Positions 44,536-56,562 of a DNA stretch of 64,000 bases are shown one piece after another (the stretch's first letter is position 1; each line of letters starts with the position of its first letter). A program made the translations under genes and the position numbers. Source of the DNA: Cepaea nemoralis (Eukaryota > Mollusca > Gastropoda > Stylommatophora > Helicidae); NCBI GenBank assembly GCA_014155875.1, contig JACEFZ010003424.1, forward strand, positions 17,656 to 81,655. Reading direction: 5' to 3'. The notes below the pieces were generated by a model. It did not search any database, had not been told where the DNA came from, and saw nothing but the letters and a program-made list of their open reading frames with translations.

Positions 44536-44969
44536 GAAATCTGCAGTGGGGCGGAATTTTACAATGGATCTGTCCTCCCTGGTCGTACTTGGCTGGTGAA
44601 GGCTAACCGTCACAACGTCCTTTGTTTTCCGCCATTGTGTTCTGTCAAACTGCACTACCTCGTGTTATGTTATATTGTTTACATTTCTACAGCTTTACGG
44701 CAGACAAGCTAGGAAACATCTAATGGCAGTAGAAATGAGATTTCGAGGATAATGCAAAGAATGCCATGGATGGGTAGAAAAACGAATGGGAAAGTTCTTT
44801 CACGGAACAAATGAAAAAAACGTAAATTGGATATTAAAAAAAAGCACGCAAGCAGTCCAGTTTTGTTTAAAAATCCAGATAGGATGAGATATAAACTTGA
44901 AAACTTAGTGACCACTAGGAAACTTAACGGGAAATAGAGGATGTGGAAACGAAGAGATACATGCCAGGA
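44536..44969 (+). repeat. SINE C (headless) and R module a, forward
   Basis: SINE C body about 44541-44706. Module a then reads AVEMRF on the plus strand, followed after a stop by CKECHGWVEKRMGKF; the related copy reads AVEMRFLRKMQRMPW, an RTE C-terminal sequence. Ends at TGGCTTAGCAT (44970-44980). Confidence 0.7.
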
Positions 44970-44980
44970 TGGCTTAGCAT

Positions 44981-45219
44981 TTTTTTTTTCGCATATCCTT
45001 TACATGGACATTGCAGTCAACACCAGCAATTTTCAGCTGCTGTTGATGCCTTGGCAAGTTTTACGTTCAGTAGTTTGCCATTGCTTTCTGATCGATCGGC
45101 TCACATACACTTCTTAAGTAACCAACGCGACGCGATCCGCTGCCGAATCTCGTGCAACTGTGTTTCGGGTATACGGGATTACGAACAACGTCCTTAATCC
45201 CTCCACCAGGAAGACCGGC
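44981..45219 (-). repeat. SINE family A copy with 11-bp target duplication
   Basis: Flanked by TGGCTTAGCAT (44970-44980 and 45220-45230). T10 on the left is the reversed poly(A) tail. The empty site is visible at about 21775, 42055 and 55660. Core: AGAAAGCAATGGCAAACTAC (minus strand). Confidence 0.9.
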
Positions 45220-45230
45220 TGGCTTAGCAT

Positions 45231-45885
45231 CCTGGAGAAAGAAACAGAGACCCGGCCATAGTCTGACGATGGTGTGAGATGGCGAACCAAGACTGCCTAA
45301 GGGTATTAGCATTGCACATGAAGGTGATACATTCGTCAATAGCAGAATAAACACGACTATTGTAGTGCGGCATTATCGAGCACATATTTGGCTAAACCTA
45401 AACATATATAGAAGTTGTTAATGTTCTGAAAATCTCAATAGAAATTTCAATTTATTTGGAGGAAATAGCGCGAACGCAGTCGCCCTTACGAGAAAATTAC
45501 GCACTCCAGACACCCACATTTGGGGTGATCGCAGGCGTCAACCCAACCAAAGTGCAATGGAAGTGCTTCAACCTGGGAGCACCATCTGTTTTTCAGTACT
45601 TCCCCCCAATGGTCCAATGTGGGGATTCCCTTTCCTCCCCCACCGGGGTAGGGGATTCACTTCCGTGGTTTTGTCAAACCATTTCTTTCATACAAAGCAG
45701 TGTGTATTTCTTTTGTTTGTGTATATCACATAGAGTTGCTGTTTGTTAGTGTTAACTGATTCAGAGCCAAACAAACAGTGGGTTTTACCCAAGCAGACAT
45801 TAATGGCAGAAAATTGGAAGTAGTGGTGTGTCATAATAATGATCTAAACATTGTTAAAATGGTAGCAGATATATTGTATTCATCA
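45231..45885 (+). repeat. R module b and spacer before RTE
   Basis: Module b to about 45750 is nearly identical to 378-888. The last 135 bases are not recognised and adjoin the RTE 3' end. Confidence 0.7.
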
Positions 45886-47489
45886 TCAAGTGCCGTGCCG
45901 GCTGGCGTAGGCGTTCATGGCTCTCCACAGATCTCGGTCCCTGGTGTTCTGGATCAACTCTGCTGATGATATTCCTCCATGCCACCGTCTCAGTCCGTCC
46001 AGCATCATTTCTCTTGGTCTGCCTCTGCCTCTCTTCCCCTCGATCTTTCCAGTTGTCACGATGTTCTCTAATGCCTCTCTTCTCATCACATGACCAAAGA
46101 AAGATGTTTGTTTCTTTCTTATTGTTGTATATAGTGTTCTAGTTTCATTAGCCTCTTTCAGGCAATCGTTGTTAGTTACTCTGGCAGTCCAAGGAATTCG
46201 CAACATTCGTCTTAAAAACCACATCTCTGTTGCTTCTAAGTTCTTCCTAATTTGTTCATTTACATTCCAAGATTCGCTGCCATACAGCAAAACTGGTTCT
46301 ATATAGCATTTTAGCACTCTCTTTCTTACATTCATTGATAGCGACTTATTGCATAAGATACTCTTCATTTTCTGAAATGCTGTCTTTGCCTGCCCTATTC
46401 TGCTCTTAATCTCTTTTGTACATCTTCCATCTGATGTTATAAGTGCCCCTAGGTATTTAAAATTATCCACTTGGTTGAGAATTTCCCCTTCTATTTCTAT
46501 GTCACATTTTGGTGTCCCCATTTTCTTTGATATCACCATTGTTACTGTTTTCTTGATATTCAAGGACAGTCCTTTCTGTGCACTCTCTGTTACTACACTG
46601 TCCAACAATTGTTGTAGGTCTGTTGCATTATCCGCCACCAATACTGTGTCATCTGCATAGCGTATATTGTTTATATTATATCCTCCGATTAGTATTCCTG
46701 GCTTCTCTTTGATCTCTCTCATTATTACTTCGCTATACAGGGAGAAGAGATCGGGTGACAAGACACACCCCTGTCGTACTCCTAGCTTTATCTGTTCGTA
46801 ACTACCCTCTTTATTTCCCATTTTAATTGCTGCTACTTGGTTCCAGTATATATTCTTTATTATTCTTAAATCTTTCCCATCAATGTTGATATCTTCCAAC
46901 ATTTTAATCAGCTCATCATGTTTTACTTTATCAAATGCCTTAGTATAATCTATGAAGCATAAATATATGTCTGTCTGTTTCTCTATTGATCTTTCTATTA
47001 GTGTTCGTAATATAAATATTGCATTGTTTGTACCCTTTCTTCCATAAAACCATACTGTTCTTCACTAATTTCCATTTTTATTTTCTTTCTTGTTCTTCTC
47101 ATTATAATTCTGAGTAGAAGCTTAGTGACATGGTTTATGAGGTTAATTGTACGAAAATCTTCGCATTCAAGTGCTCCTGGTCTCTTTGGTATTGCTATAA
47201 ATACAGATTTCAGCATATCGCTCGGTAAATATCCACTGTTGTAAATATCATTCAGCATTTTGGTTAATATATCTACCCCAAATTCTCCCAATACTTCTAA
47301 TTCTTCTATTGTGATTTCATCTGGCCCAGCTGTTTTTCCTTTCTTCATATGTTTCATAGCGTCAGCGACTTCTTCTTTTAGAATAGGTGGGCCTTCTAAG
47401 TTACTTTCTTCTGTTAATTCTTCCTTTTCTCCATTATATAATTCTCTTATGTACTCATTCCACCTCTTCATTATAGCACCTTCTTTCAA
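45886..47489 (-). pseudogene. RTE reverse transcriptase
   Basis: First segment (46998-47489): MKKGKTAGPDEITIEELEVL, SVFIAIPKRPGALECEDFRT, EISEEQYGFMEERVQTM, then a frameshift next to motif A. Second segment, 338 open codons (45886-46902): LGVRQGCVLSPDLFSLY, NIRYADDTVLVADNATDL (YADD intact, about residues 82-85), VLLYGSESWNVNEQI, ATEMWFLRRMLRIPWTARV, KRGRGRPREMMLDGLRRW and DRDLWRAMNAYASRHGT at the end. The pattern is that of RTE/BovB proteins. One frameshift disables it; otherwise the palm is well kept. Confidence 0.85.
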
Positions 47490-47599
47490 TAAAATCTGTC
47501 CTGTTTATGATTTCAAACACCCTCTATTTATTCTTATTTTCCTTCCTGTGAGCTCGCTGATTTGTCTGTGCATACTTTTTTTTATCTTTAATGGAATTT

Positions 47600-48180
47600 A
47601 ATTAAATTTTTCTGCATTGCTCGTTTAACCAACTTTCTTTTGCCTTCACACATTTAAATCTTATTTCTTTATTTATCTTAGCATACTCTTGTTTGTCATT
47701 TTTATTCTGTTTCCTTTTGTCCATCAGCATTAAGATTTCTTCATTCATCCATTGTTTCTGAGCTTTTTGGCTTCTCACCAGTAATAATTCTTTGCTAGTT
47801 TGATGAATGGAGTCCTTTAACATTTCCCATTGTTCATCTATACTCTGTATTTTAGCTATTGCATTGTATCTATTTTTCACAGTCACTCTGTATTGTTCTT
47901 GCATTTCTTTATCTACTTTTAGGACCTCTTTATTAAGCCTCAAGTGTTTAACCATTTTTTCCCCTCTCTTTAATCTTACTTTTAATTGTCCACATAGTGG
48001 TACATGATCACTGTTACCGTCAGCACCAGGCATTGTCTTTACATTAATTAATGCATTTCTAAATCTTTTATTAATAAGTATGTAGTCAATTTGGTTGCGT
48101 GTTTTCATATCAGGGCTTTTCCATTTGTATAGTCGTCTTTTATGGTGTTTAAACCATGTGTTTCCAATTATCATATTATT
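47600..48180 (-). pseudogene. RTE endonuclease end and linker
   Basis: Open from 48174: MIIGNTWFKHHKRRLYKWKS, KTRNQIDYILINKRFRNALI, DGNSDHVPLCGQLKVRLKRG (SDH catalytic motif), then the coiled, basic linker to QKAQKQWMNEEILMLMDK. Stops at 47602; RT continues in another frame. Confidence 0.85.
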
Positions 48181-48202
48181 GATTATGTGGTTGTTTCGGG
48201 AT
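48181..48202 (-). repeat. 22-bp SINE B tail insertion
   Basis: GTGGTTGTTTCGGGAT matches the end of SINE B. Flanked by TTATCATATTATT at 48168-48180 and 48203-48215. An extreme 5' truncation. Confidence 0.75.
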
Positions 48203-48215
48203 TTATCATATTATT

Positions 48216-48973
48216 AATATTTACCCATTCTATTAGTTTCTCTCCTCTTTCTTTCTTGTACCTAAACCGTAATTCCCCACTATATCCTCAATTTTTCCCC
48301 TTTCCTACTTGTGCATTAAATCCCCCAGTATTATTTTTATTTCTTGTGATCCAATTTGGGCTATTGCCATTTCAACTTCATCGTAAAAGTTTTGTATATC
48401 TTCATCACTACTGTTTGTTGCTGGTGCATATACTTGTATAATATTTATATCTATTGGTTTGCCTTTGATTTTGACCAGTATAACTCTATCTGAAATGCAC
48501 CAGTATCCCGTCATTGATTTGGCTGTATTTTCATCAAATATTATTCCTACACCTTTTTCATGTGTGTCCCCTCCAGAATAAATTATTGTGTGTTTGTCGG
48601 TTATAATTTTGCCAGATCCCTTCCATCTCATCTCTCTTATGCCTAGTATATTCATTTTCGTGTTTTCCATTTCTCTTAGAACATTGTTTAACTTTCCTAG
48701 CTCATTTAATTTCCTAACATTCCATGTTCCTACTCTAAATTTATTTAGTTTAGTTATTTTTTTAATTTTGCCATCAGTAGCTGGATGACGGTCTGGTGTC
48801 ACCTGTGGCTCATGACTGTCCCTACCGGACGAGGATGTCCTAAGACAGCCATTAACGTCGTTCACTATTTCTGAAATGTGCGTCGCCATGAAATCTTGGG
48901 AAGATAATGTGGTGGTTTCCCCTTGACTTCCACATTCACATGGTGGTCTTTTAACTCTGCCTTTGACAACCAT
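48216..48973 (-). pseudogene. RTE endonuclease domain, first part
   Basis: Reads CECGSQGETTTLSSQDFMAT, a leader with NDVNGCLRTSSSGRDSHEPQ, then FRVGTWNVRKLNELGKL, ILGIREMRWKGSGKIIT, IIYSGGDTHEKGVGII, NIIQVYAPATNSSDED and IKIILGDLMHK. A frameshift falls in the GDFN loop (about 48310), then the small SINE-tail insertion. No start Met is certain. Confidence 0.8.
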
Positions 48974-49205
48974 TTCCGACTGTCAGGACAAGTGAGTGCC
49001 CTGCTCTGCTCAGCTGCAGAGTTGTCCACTTATTCCGGTGGATACTCGGTCCCCAGAGCTGTGTTAGCCACACCATAGTGTGTTTCCATCCTCTACCACG
49101 TGGAGGTGCAGGTGGGATTTTCCCTTCATAAAGTTATGGTCTATGACCAAAGCTCTCCAGAACTTTTTTAGAGGACCTTGTATTGCGTATCAAATTAAAG
49201 GACAT

Positions 49206-50113
49206 TGCACAGGGAATGCAATATAATAGAAATATAATAATAATGTTAGCAAATGTTTCAAAAATGGAATTGAAAACAGAGGCGGCAATTACGTGAACTT
49301 TCCACTTAACAGGGCTCTATTGCTCAATCGCCGTGATAATCCAATGACATTTACTGAATAATTATAAATACACCACTTTTCTATACCACTATCACTAGAA
49401 CTGCTCCATAACACAATTAAAACACAATTAACACATCATATTTTGAAGCGCGTTATTGTCACATAAAATGGAAAATATCAGAAAATCACCAGGCTGGTTT
49501 TGACCTTTTTCTACTGAGAAACAATATGTTTCACTATTTTTTTTACTTAGTTATAATTATTATTCTTTTACATTTTATTATTTAAACATCACTTAAATAC
49601 TTTGTGATAGGCAAAGCAAACTTTAGGGGGACAAGCATGACCCATTAGTTAATTTGGCATGATGACAAACTTTCACGGTTAGCCGGTTAGTTTTGTTTTC
49701 ATTTATAAATAACTCATCTTAACAGAATAATCACATTTTTAACGCAAAATTTAGATATGCTCAGTGTCTCGTTGGCTGTTTCCAAGCGTAATTTTCGGGG
49801 CAATAAAATTTAGGAAGGTACGCAAAAGAAACAAACAAACGAAATGCCAAGATCGTGTCAATAAAGTGGCGAAGAGGCCCAAAAGTTGAAACTAATTGTC
49901 AACCAAGTGGCAAACGGCACAGTATCAGTTGTGACACATGTACGAATAAAAGAAATACATTCATATATACATAATATGTTATAACATTTATGGCATGGCG
50001 CATGTACACACGCATTCCTTGCATAAGGAAGGAAGGAGGCAAATCAACATTTTTCCATTTTACTTTAAACTTTCATGGCGTACAAAACTGTGTATTTACA
50101 AGTTGCGTTGTGT

Positions 50114-50184
<71 letters not shown>

Positions 50185-51309
50185 ATTTACGAATACAACA
50201 TGTAAACTCATATACACATGATCATATTACATTCATAGCATGGTGTAATTAGATAGACATTACTTGTTGAAAATGATGGTGGAGTAATCATTTGCACTCA
50301 TGCTTATTACACACTTTCAATAGAAATTCTTTCATACTCTAAATATTATCATTTACTCTTACTTTTTTAGACATGTTTAGCGGTATCATGCAATAATCAT
50401 TGCAGGGCCCATTCTCCATTGGTCCACGCCTGACATACAGACCACGCCTATGGCTCCATATACTCACAGAATATTACGAGAAACGCTTGTTTGTAGGTTT
50501 TGGTTTTGACAATAACACTTAATGTTTTAAAAGGATACCAACATTTCCTATTTATATGCAACGTTTGAATGCAAACCGCATTTAATTTCTGCGAAGAATA
50601 AAAGTATGTAAAGTAATAAATAGTATGCAGTCATTACACTCAGAATGGACAAGACATGACTCCCCTACCAAGCCCTCATATGGTCACCGGTAGGGAAAAG
50701 AAAACGGGGAAGACCAAGAGAGACCCTGCGTAGAGCCATCATCAGAGAAGGCTCATTCAACGGCCAAGTAAACATTCAAGATCTACAACAGGTAGCAGCG
50801 AACCGCCAGACATGGAGAGCCATGACTTCTGCCCTATGCGCCGCCTTGGGCTCAAGAGGAAAGACTAACTAAGTTATTACACACACAATTAGAGAATGTT
50901 GCTGCATTTGACGTCTGGAGGTCTTGTTGTATTTAGTAAATGTAAAAGAAAAGACACAACGGACCTTGTGACAACACACTTTTGTACGAAATACAACCGC
51001 ATTATAACAGAAAGACAAGTAAATAAAATATTGCGAAGGGACTTAACAATATAAGTTATATAAAGGGACATTACTAAAAGTCGCATTGCTATGTTATGTA
51101 ATTTATTTAATTGGGTATTTATCTTAATGCTTTGTAAAATCTTTAAAGAACTAATTTAGAGTTATATGCTTTATAAAAGAATGATAAAAATATTAAGGCA
51201 TCGTTAAAGATTTTCTAAAAATTTTGGATCTATATTAGACATGTGAGAATTTCATAATGCATATTTCTATTTCTCTTCGATATAACATTAAATGTTTTTA
51301 ACCTTTCAA
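49206..51309 (+). repeat. Duplicated R block, copy 2
   Basis: Collinear with 1198-3421 plus 4946-5000. Includes (GT)n (50117-50181) and the LINE 3' fragment (50640-50875) at the same base as copy 1, flanked by ATTACAC (50633-50639 and 50876-50882). The module e target used by the LINE at 3422 is empty here (about 51228). Confidence 0.8.
50117..50181. repeat. (GT)n microsatellite
   Basis: Counterpart of 2301-2361, slightly longer. Confidence 0.95.
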
Positions 51310-51431
51310 TGCCAGATTAATAATTAATTGCATATGAATAACGAAGACACAAACAACATACGGCAAATCTGGTTCTGTATAGCATTTCAGCACTCTCTTT
51401 CTTACATTCATTGATAGCAACTTATTGCATA
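51310..51431 (-). pseudogene. RTE fragment, left of nested LINE
   Basis: Matches 46290-46360: GTTCTGTATAGCATTTCAGC, TTACATTCATTGATAGC. The minus strand reads LCNKLLSMNVRKRVLKCY. It continues at 54198 after the inserted LINE. Confidence 0.8.
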
Positions 51432-51434
51432 GCA

Positions 51435-52663
51435 TAAGCAAGATCAGAAGAAGAAAACTAACTTCCTCCCGCAGAAGACAAGAAAGATGGTTGCAGCCAC
51501 CATGGTGGAATGGAGAGGTCGAGAAGGCATGTCTGGGAAAGAGGCAGGCTGTCAAAGACTGGCAAAAGGCCAGAAAGGCTAACATGTCGAAGGTTGAGTT
51601 GGCGAACCTGAAGACTGAGGTCGATAGGACGATGACTGTATTCAAATCCTGCGCCAAACAGGCCAAGGCCGAGAAATGGGACGAGTTCTGCAGGAAGGTG
51701 TGCTCCGAGCGATCTCTTACGACATTCTGGCGCCTCCACAAGAGCATGAACGGTGCTGCACAACGTAGGGGTATTCCAGACTTTCAAGGCACAGACCTCG
51801 CATGGAAAAAGTCGGATGCGGATAAACGTAAGGCCCTTCTTGCACGCTACATAGAACAGACTGACCAGAAACCCAAACCCGCCAGACAGAGGACCACAAC
51901 GACACTCTCTCAGTTGTGCGAGGGGGCCGGGACAGACGAAGAATGGATAATCACAGCTGAGTTAATGCATGCGATGCTCAAGAAATCACCTAACACCGCC
52001 CCAGGCCCAGACGGCATCCGATATGGTGACCTACTGGTGATATCAGATGATGACATGGAAGAACTGGCCAGAGATTTCAACACCAGTATCCAGAGGGGAC
52101 AGGTCAAAGAAGAATGGCTACACAGCTACTTGCTGCCGCTGCCAAAACCGAACAAAGACCATTCCAAGATAAGCGGCTACAGAATCATTACGATGCAGAA
52201 CACTGTCGGCAAGCTACTGGAGAAAATTGTAGCACACAGACTTGCTTGTGACTTGGAAGAGCTCGGCTGCTTCCCGCCCACACTTGGAGGATACAGACGC
52301 AACAAAGAGTCATGGTTGAATGCGGCAGTCTTTGCTCAAGATGTTTACGAAGGATTTCAGGTCAGAGAAGAGACATGTGCGGCCGCCATAGACTTAGAGG
52401 ACGCATATAACAGAGTATCTTTCGAGCACTTGATGCAAACCCTCCTCAGACTGAAAGTGCACCCTCACCTTGTACGATGGATAGCTGCAGTTCTGCTCCA
52501 AAGGAAGGTGGTGCTAAGATGCGGGAGTTGGTCTTCTGAGCCGATAACGATATGTCCAGGATTGCCGCAGGGTTCACCACTGTCACCAGTACTATTCAAC
52601 GTGTATACGATGCCGATCACTGAACAACAGTTGGACGGGAGGAGTAGGAATGTCATTTGCTGA
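51435..52663 (+). pseudogene. LINE RT with linker, first frame
   Basis: 412 open codons. Linker: WWNGEVEKACLGKRQAVKDW and EKWDEFCRKVCSERSLTTFW. RT: KKSPNTAPGPDGIRYGDLLV, LHSYLLPLPKPNKDHSKISG, then a GYRRNKESWLNA segment, motif A AAAIDLEDAYNRVSF, and PGLPQGSPLSPVLFNVYT. A frameshift near 52640 (within GGACGGGAGGAG) separates this from the FADD box. Without that shift the RT would be full length. Confidence 0.85.
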
Positions 52664-53860
52664 CGACATATTCGTGTATCGACAGGGTCGAGATAGACAG
52701 GCGGTTCTCAATGATATGCAGGGCGAACTAGATAGAATTTCCTCACGGTGTGCAGATGCCGTTGCCCTTGTCAACCCTGCAAAGGCATCGGTTACATGGT
52801 TCTCACTAAACAACCATATTGTGAAAACAGATTTGTCGGCAGTAAGAATGGATGGGATTTTGAGAAGAACCCAGTCAATGATATATCTTGGCGTGAGGCT
52901 TGATCGTAGCCTGTCCTTCAGAGATCATGTCGATTATGTCATAATGAAAGCTCGAAAAGGTTTGTCAGCAATGAGAGTCATGGCGACTGCCAATATCGAG
53001 CAAAGACTGCTAATACTTCTGTTCCAAGGACTGGTGCTTTCACTCATCGAGTATGTCCTGGTCATCCTCACTGTCAGCCCTACACAGACTGGAAGACTTG
53101 AAAAGGTATAAAACGAAGCCATGCGCATCATTTTGGGCTGCACGAGAGACACCAGCTGTGTAGCAATGAGATACATCCTTGACTTCCCGACAATGGAACA
53201 CAGGATCAAGATCTGGAGAGCTCGTGCTTACTTAAAAATAGGTGCAGATGAGCAGCACCCTCTGCATGACGCTATATTCAGAGAAAAGGGTGACAGGCTA
53301 AAGAGGGGCAAATCATGGATGGGTCGGGCGGAAGATGTCGTCAGACAGGTCTGCAGTCTTACCAGTATCAACCCCGGCAAGGAATGGGTGCCGGTGCCTC
53401 CGGCTTTTAAGTGCACTTTCTCCTGGATTATCGCACTCGACAGACGGTGCAGACAGCAGAACCCTGCCGCTGTCAATGCAGAGGTCAACGCGCTCATCTA
53501 TGAACACTCAGATAGCCCCGAAGTGCTCATCTATACAGATGGATCTGTTGTAAAGCAGCAGAGAAGTGCGTGGGCATTTACAGCCCGTTCAGCGGGCCGA
53601 ACCGTTCAAGAATCCAGTGGTGCCCACTCTATGACCACGAGCAGCATGACGATGGAGGTGATGGCAGTTACACAGGCTTTCATATGGCTGGAATCACAGC
53701 ATTATACCAACGTGTGTGTACTAAGTGATTCAATGAGCATGATTCAGAAGGTCGAAGCTGGATCTGTACGTAGACAGTGGACTGAGTCGCTGCGGAAGTC
53801 TGGTGTCCGTAAAGTCACCTTCATCTTCAGTCCCGGGACATGCGGGTGTCGAGGGAAATG
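52644..53860 (+). pseudogene. LINE RT palm, connection and RNase H, second frame
   Basis: GMSFADDIFVYRQGRD (catalytic FADD, about 52660), the thumb and QRLLILLFQGLVLSLIEY. A TAA at 53109-53111 replaces the CAA of the 43-kb copy (KVQNEAMR), a C-to-T nonsense change. After it: MRIILGCTRDTSCVAMRY, RNase H VLIYTDGSVVKQQ, MEVMAVTQAF, VLSDSMSM. A frameshift near 53830 inside the SPGHAG block disturbs the last motif. Confidence 0.85.
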
Positions 53861-54185
53861 AACGAGCTGACAAACTGGCTGGCTCTGCACTCCCTGTAGA
53901 TGGCCAGTCCATGGATCGTGCCGATGTTATTAACGCCCTCAAAGATATGGCGAGAACAGAGGACTTTGACGTCAGTGATTCCACATCGCTGTCCAGGATG
54001 AAAGACTTGGAAGTAAGAATCGGCACGGCCAGACGCGAGAGGTACATTGAGGAAAACAAAGCGCCTCGTCAACCAACACAGAACTGGCACTATTAGCCAC
54101 CGGACGCTGATGCATATGCTGGGAGGAGGATCTGAGCACCTATGGACATGTCCGGAGTGCAACGAAGATACCCCAACTGATAACT
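53803..54185 (+). pseudogene. RNase H end and CPEC C-terminus
   Basis: Reads VPGHAGVEGNERADKLAGSA, DRADVINALKDMARTEDF, RRERYIEENKAPRQPTQN, then after another frameshift near 54055 GGGSEHLWTCPECNEDTP. Matches the end of the 42208 ORF. Confidence 0.8.
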
Positions 54186-54197
54186 GATAACTGACTG

Positions 54198-54488
54198 ACT
54201 TATTGCATAAGATACTCTTCATTTTCTGAAATGCCACTTTTGCCTGCCCCATTCTGCTCTTAATCTCTGTTGTACATCTTCCATCTGATGTTATAAGTGC
54301 ACCTAGTTATTTAAAATTATCCACTTGGTTGAGAATTTCCCCTTCCATTTCTATGTCACATTTTGGTGTCCCCATTTTCTTTGATATCACCATTGTTACT
54401 GTTTTCTTGATATTCAAGGAGAGTCCTTTCTGTGCACTCTCTGATACTAAAATGTCCAATAATTGTTGTAGGTCTGTTACACACACGC

Positions 54489-54544
<56 letters not shown>

Positions 54545-54689
54545 TCACACACACATTCGTTGTTAGTTGTTCGTTCTATCTGTCTCTCGCGTGCGCGAGA
54601 AATCACCATACACACCTGTTTGCAATTTATTTTGTAAATTGGGACGCTTAGGTGCAATGATTATGTATGATACATTCAGTGATACTGTT
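54198..54689 (-). pseudogene. RTE fragment, right of nested LINE, and (AC)n
   Basis: Resumes the RTE interrupted at 51431: minus-strand ILNQVDNFK, KKTVTMVISKKMGTPKCDI, then it is cut at the RT codons for TDLQQLLD by an (AC)n run (54479-54541). The last 150 bases are unassigned. Confidence 0.8.
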
Positions 54690-55943
54690 ACACTTGTTTA
54701 AATAAAACTAAGTGTGAATGAGGATACTTTGAGTATGAAAGAATTTCTATTGGAAGTTTTTAGTGTGCATGAGAGCAAATGATTACCCCACCATCATCAT
54801 AAACAAGTAATGTGTAGGAAATTACACGATGTCATGTATGTAATATTATCATGTGTATATGAATGTATAAGTTGTATTCGCAAATGTAAACTCACACACA
54901 CATACACACACACACGCGCGCGCGCACACACACACACACACACAATACACCTTGTAAATACACAGTTGTGTACGCCATGAACGTTTAAAAAAAAAAATCA
55001 TTTTATGGGCCGTCTTCCTTCATAATACAAGAAATGTGTGTGTACATGCGCCATGCTATAAATGTTATATTATCATATGTATGTATGAATGTATTTCTTT
55101 TATTCGCACATGTATCACTTAACACTAACAAACGGCAAAGCTGTGTGATATACACAAACAAAAGAAGCACACATTACAACATGTAAATACACACTGTATG
55201 ACAGATAATTTTTGAATAAAATCACGGAAGTGAGTTCCCTACCCCAGTGGGTGAGGGAAAGGAATTCCAACATTGGAGCATTGAAGAAAAAAAAACCGAA
55301 AAAAAAGATATGCTCACGGGTTGAGACCCTTCCATTGCACTTTGGTTGGGTTGACGACTGCGATTACCCCAAATGTGAGTGTCTCGAGTGCGCAATTTTC
55401 CCGTAGTAGGGACTGCGTTTGCGCTATCCCCTCCAAATAAATTGAGATTTCTCTTGAGATTTTAAGAACATTTCTACTCCTACGTATGTTTATCATGGCC
55501 AAATGTGTGCTCGATAATGTCGCACTACAAGAATCGCTTTTATTCTGCTTTTGACAAATGTATCACCTTCATGTGCAATGATAATACATTTCGGCGGTCT
55601 TGGTTCGCCATCTCACACCGTCGCCAGTCTATGGGCGGGTTTCTGTTTTTGTTTCGATTATGCTAAGCCATCCTGGCATATATATCTTCGTTTCCACGTC
55701 CTCTTTTCCCGTCAAGTTTCCTAGTTGTCACTAAGTTTTCAAGTTTATTTCTCATTGTACCACGATTTTTACACATAACTGGACTGTTTGCGTGTAATTT
55801 TTCTACTTCGTTTACGTTTTGTTTTTTTTTTCATTTGTTCCTTGAAGAAACTTTCTTATTCGTCTTTCTGTGCATCCAATGGCACTTCTTTGCATTTTCC
55901 TCAGAAATCTCATTTCCACAGCCATTAGATGTTTCATAGCGTG
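54690..55943 (-). repeat. R modules c, b, a reversed
   Basis: Reverse of 44707-45750 and of the 49.9-50.3 kb part. A CA/CG-rich stretch lies at 54895-54945 in place of the pure GT tract. The SINE A target is empty at about 55660 (GATTATGCTAAGCCATCCTG). Confidence 0.8.
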
Positions 55944-56106
55944 TCTGCGGTAAAGCTGTAAAAATGTAAACAATATAAAATAACAAGTAGTACTACAGAA
56001 GTAGTGCAGCTTTACAGAACACAATGACGGAAAACAAAGGACGTTGCGACGATTAGTCTTCATCAGCCAAGTACAAACAGGGAGGCCAGATCCATTATAT
56101 AATTCC
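55944..56106 (-). repeat. SINE C body
   Basis: ACAATATAAAATAACAAGTA to ATTCCGCCCCGCTGCAAA. Its head continues at 56448 beyond an insertion. Confidence 0.7.
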
Positions 56107-56447
56107 GCCCCGCTGCAAATTATCATAGTCCATTACCCCATGTGGACAACAATCACCTTCGGAATAATAAGCCTGTGTGGGTAAACCCAGGACTATCATT
56201 TTGAGCCGGTGATGGACCCCAACTATAACTTCTCCTTGAAGTTGAACAGGGTAGGGGTAATGGTGAAATCGAATTGAATGCACCGGGAAGGTTAACCCGG
56301 TCAACAAATGCCCGCAGAAGTCGGATGTGTCGGCCTAACGGCGCAAGAACGCAGCTCTGCTGTAAACAGGCACAACGTAATCACGTCCGAAAAAGAAAAA
56401 AAAAACTCCGGATGAACGCAGAAGAAGAAGAAGAATTGAGTCTCGAT
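56107..56447 (+). mobile_element. Small retroposon with (GAA)n tail
   Basis: Splits SINE C. It ends GAACGCAGAAGAAGAAGAAG, nearly the same as the end of the LINE at 3422-4945 (GAACGCTGAAGAAGAAGAAG). No coding match. Probably a SINE moved by that LINE family. Clear target repeats were not found. Confidence 0.55.
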
Positions 56448-56562
56448 TCGAACTCATGACCACTGAGCCGACAGACGAGTATCTAGCCTCCAAGCTAGAC
56501 TGGCTTCCGTATTGAAAGCGTACTTACAATTGAAAAAGATCAGTTTTGTTGCGTATAGGGGA
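56448..56562 (-). repeat. SINE C head and start of R module d
   Basis: TCGATTCGAACTCATGACC is the reversed B-box region; GACTGGCTTCCGTATTGAAA its 5' end. Then ATCAGTTTTGTTGCGTATAG of module d, cut at about 56562 by a LINE. Confidence 0.7.

Larger units (their letters stand above)
45886..49205 (-). mobile_element. RTE LINE copy 2, nearly complete
   Basis: On the minus strand: 5' UTR (about 49205-48975), endonuclease (48973-47600), RT (47489-45886), short GATG-type tail. Length and order fit a complete RTE element. Frame breaks separate the parts: a 22-bp SINE tail insertion at 48181-48202, and changes near 47500-47600 and 46950-47000. Confidence 0.85.
51432..54197 (+). mobile_element. RNase H-bearing LINE nested in an RTE fragment
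   Basis: Flanked by a perfect 12-bp target duplication ACTTATTGCATA (51420-51431 and 54198-54209). It contains the end of the endonuclease-RT linker, all of RT, connection, RNase H and C-terminus, and ends in AACTGATAACTGATAACTG. It is the most complete copy of this family here (2.77 kb) but lacks the endonuclease. Confidence 0.9.
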
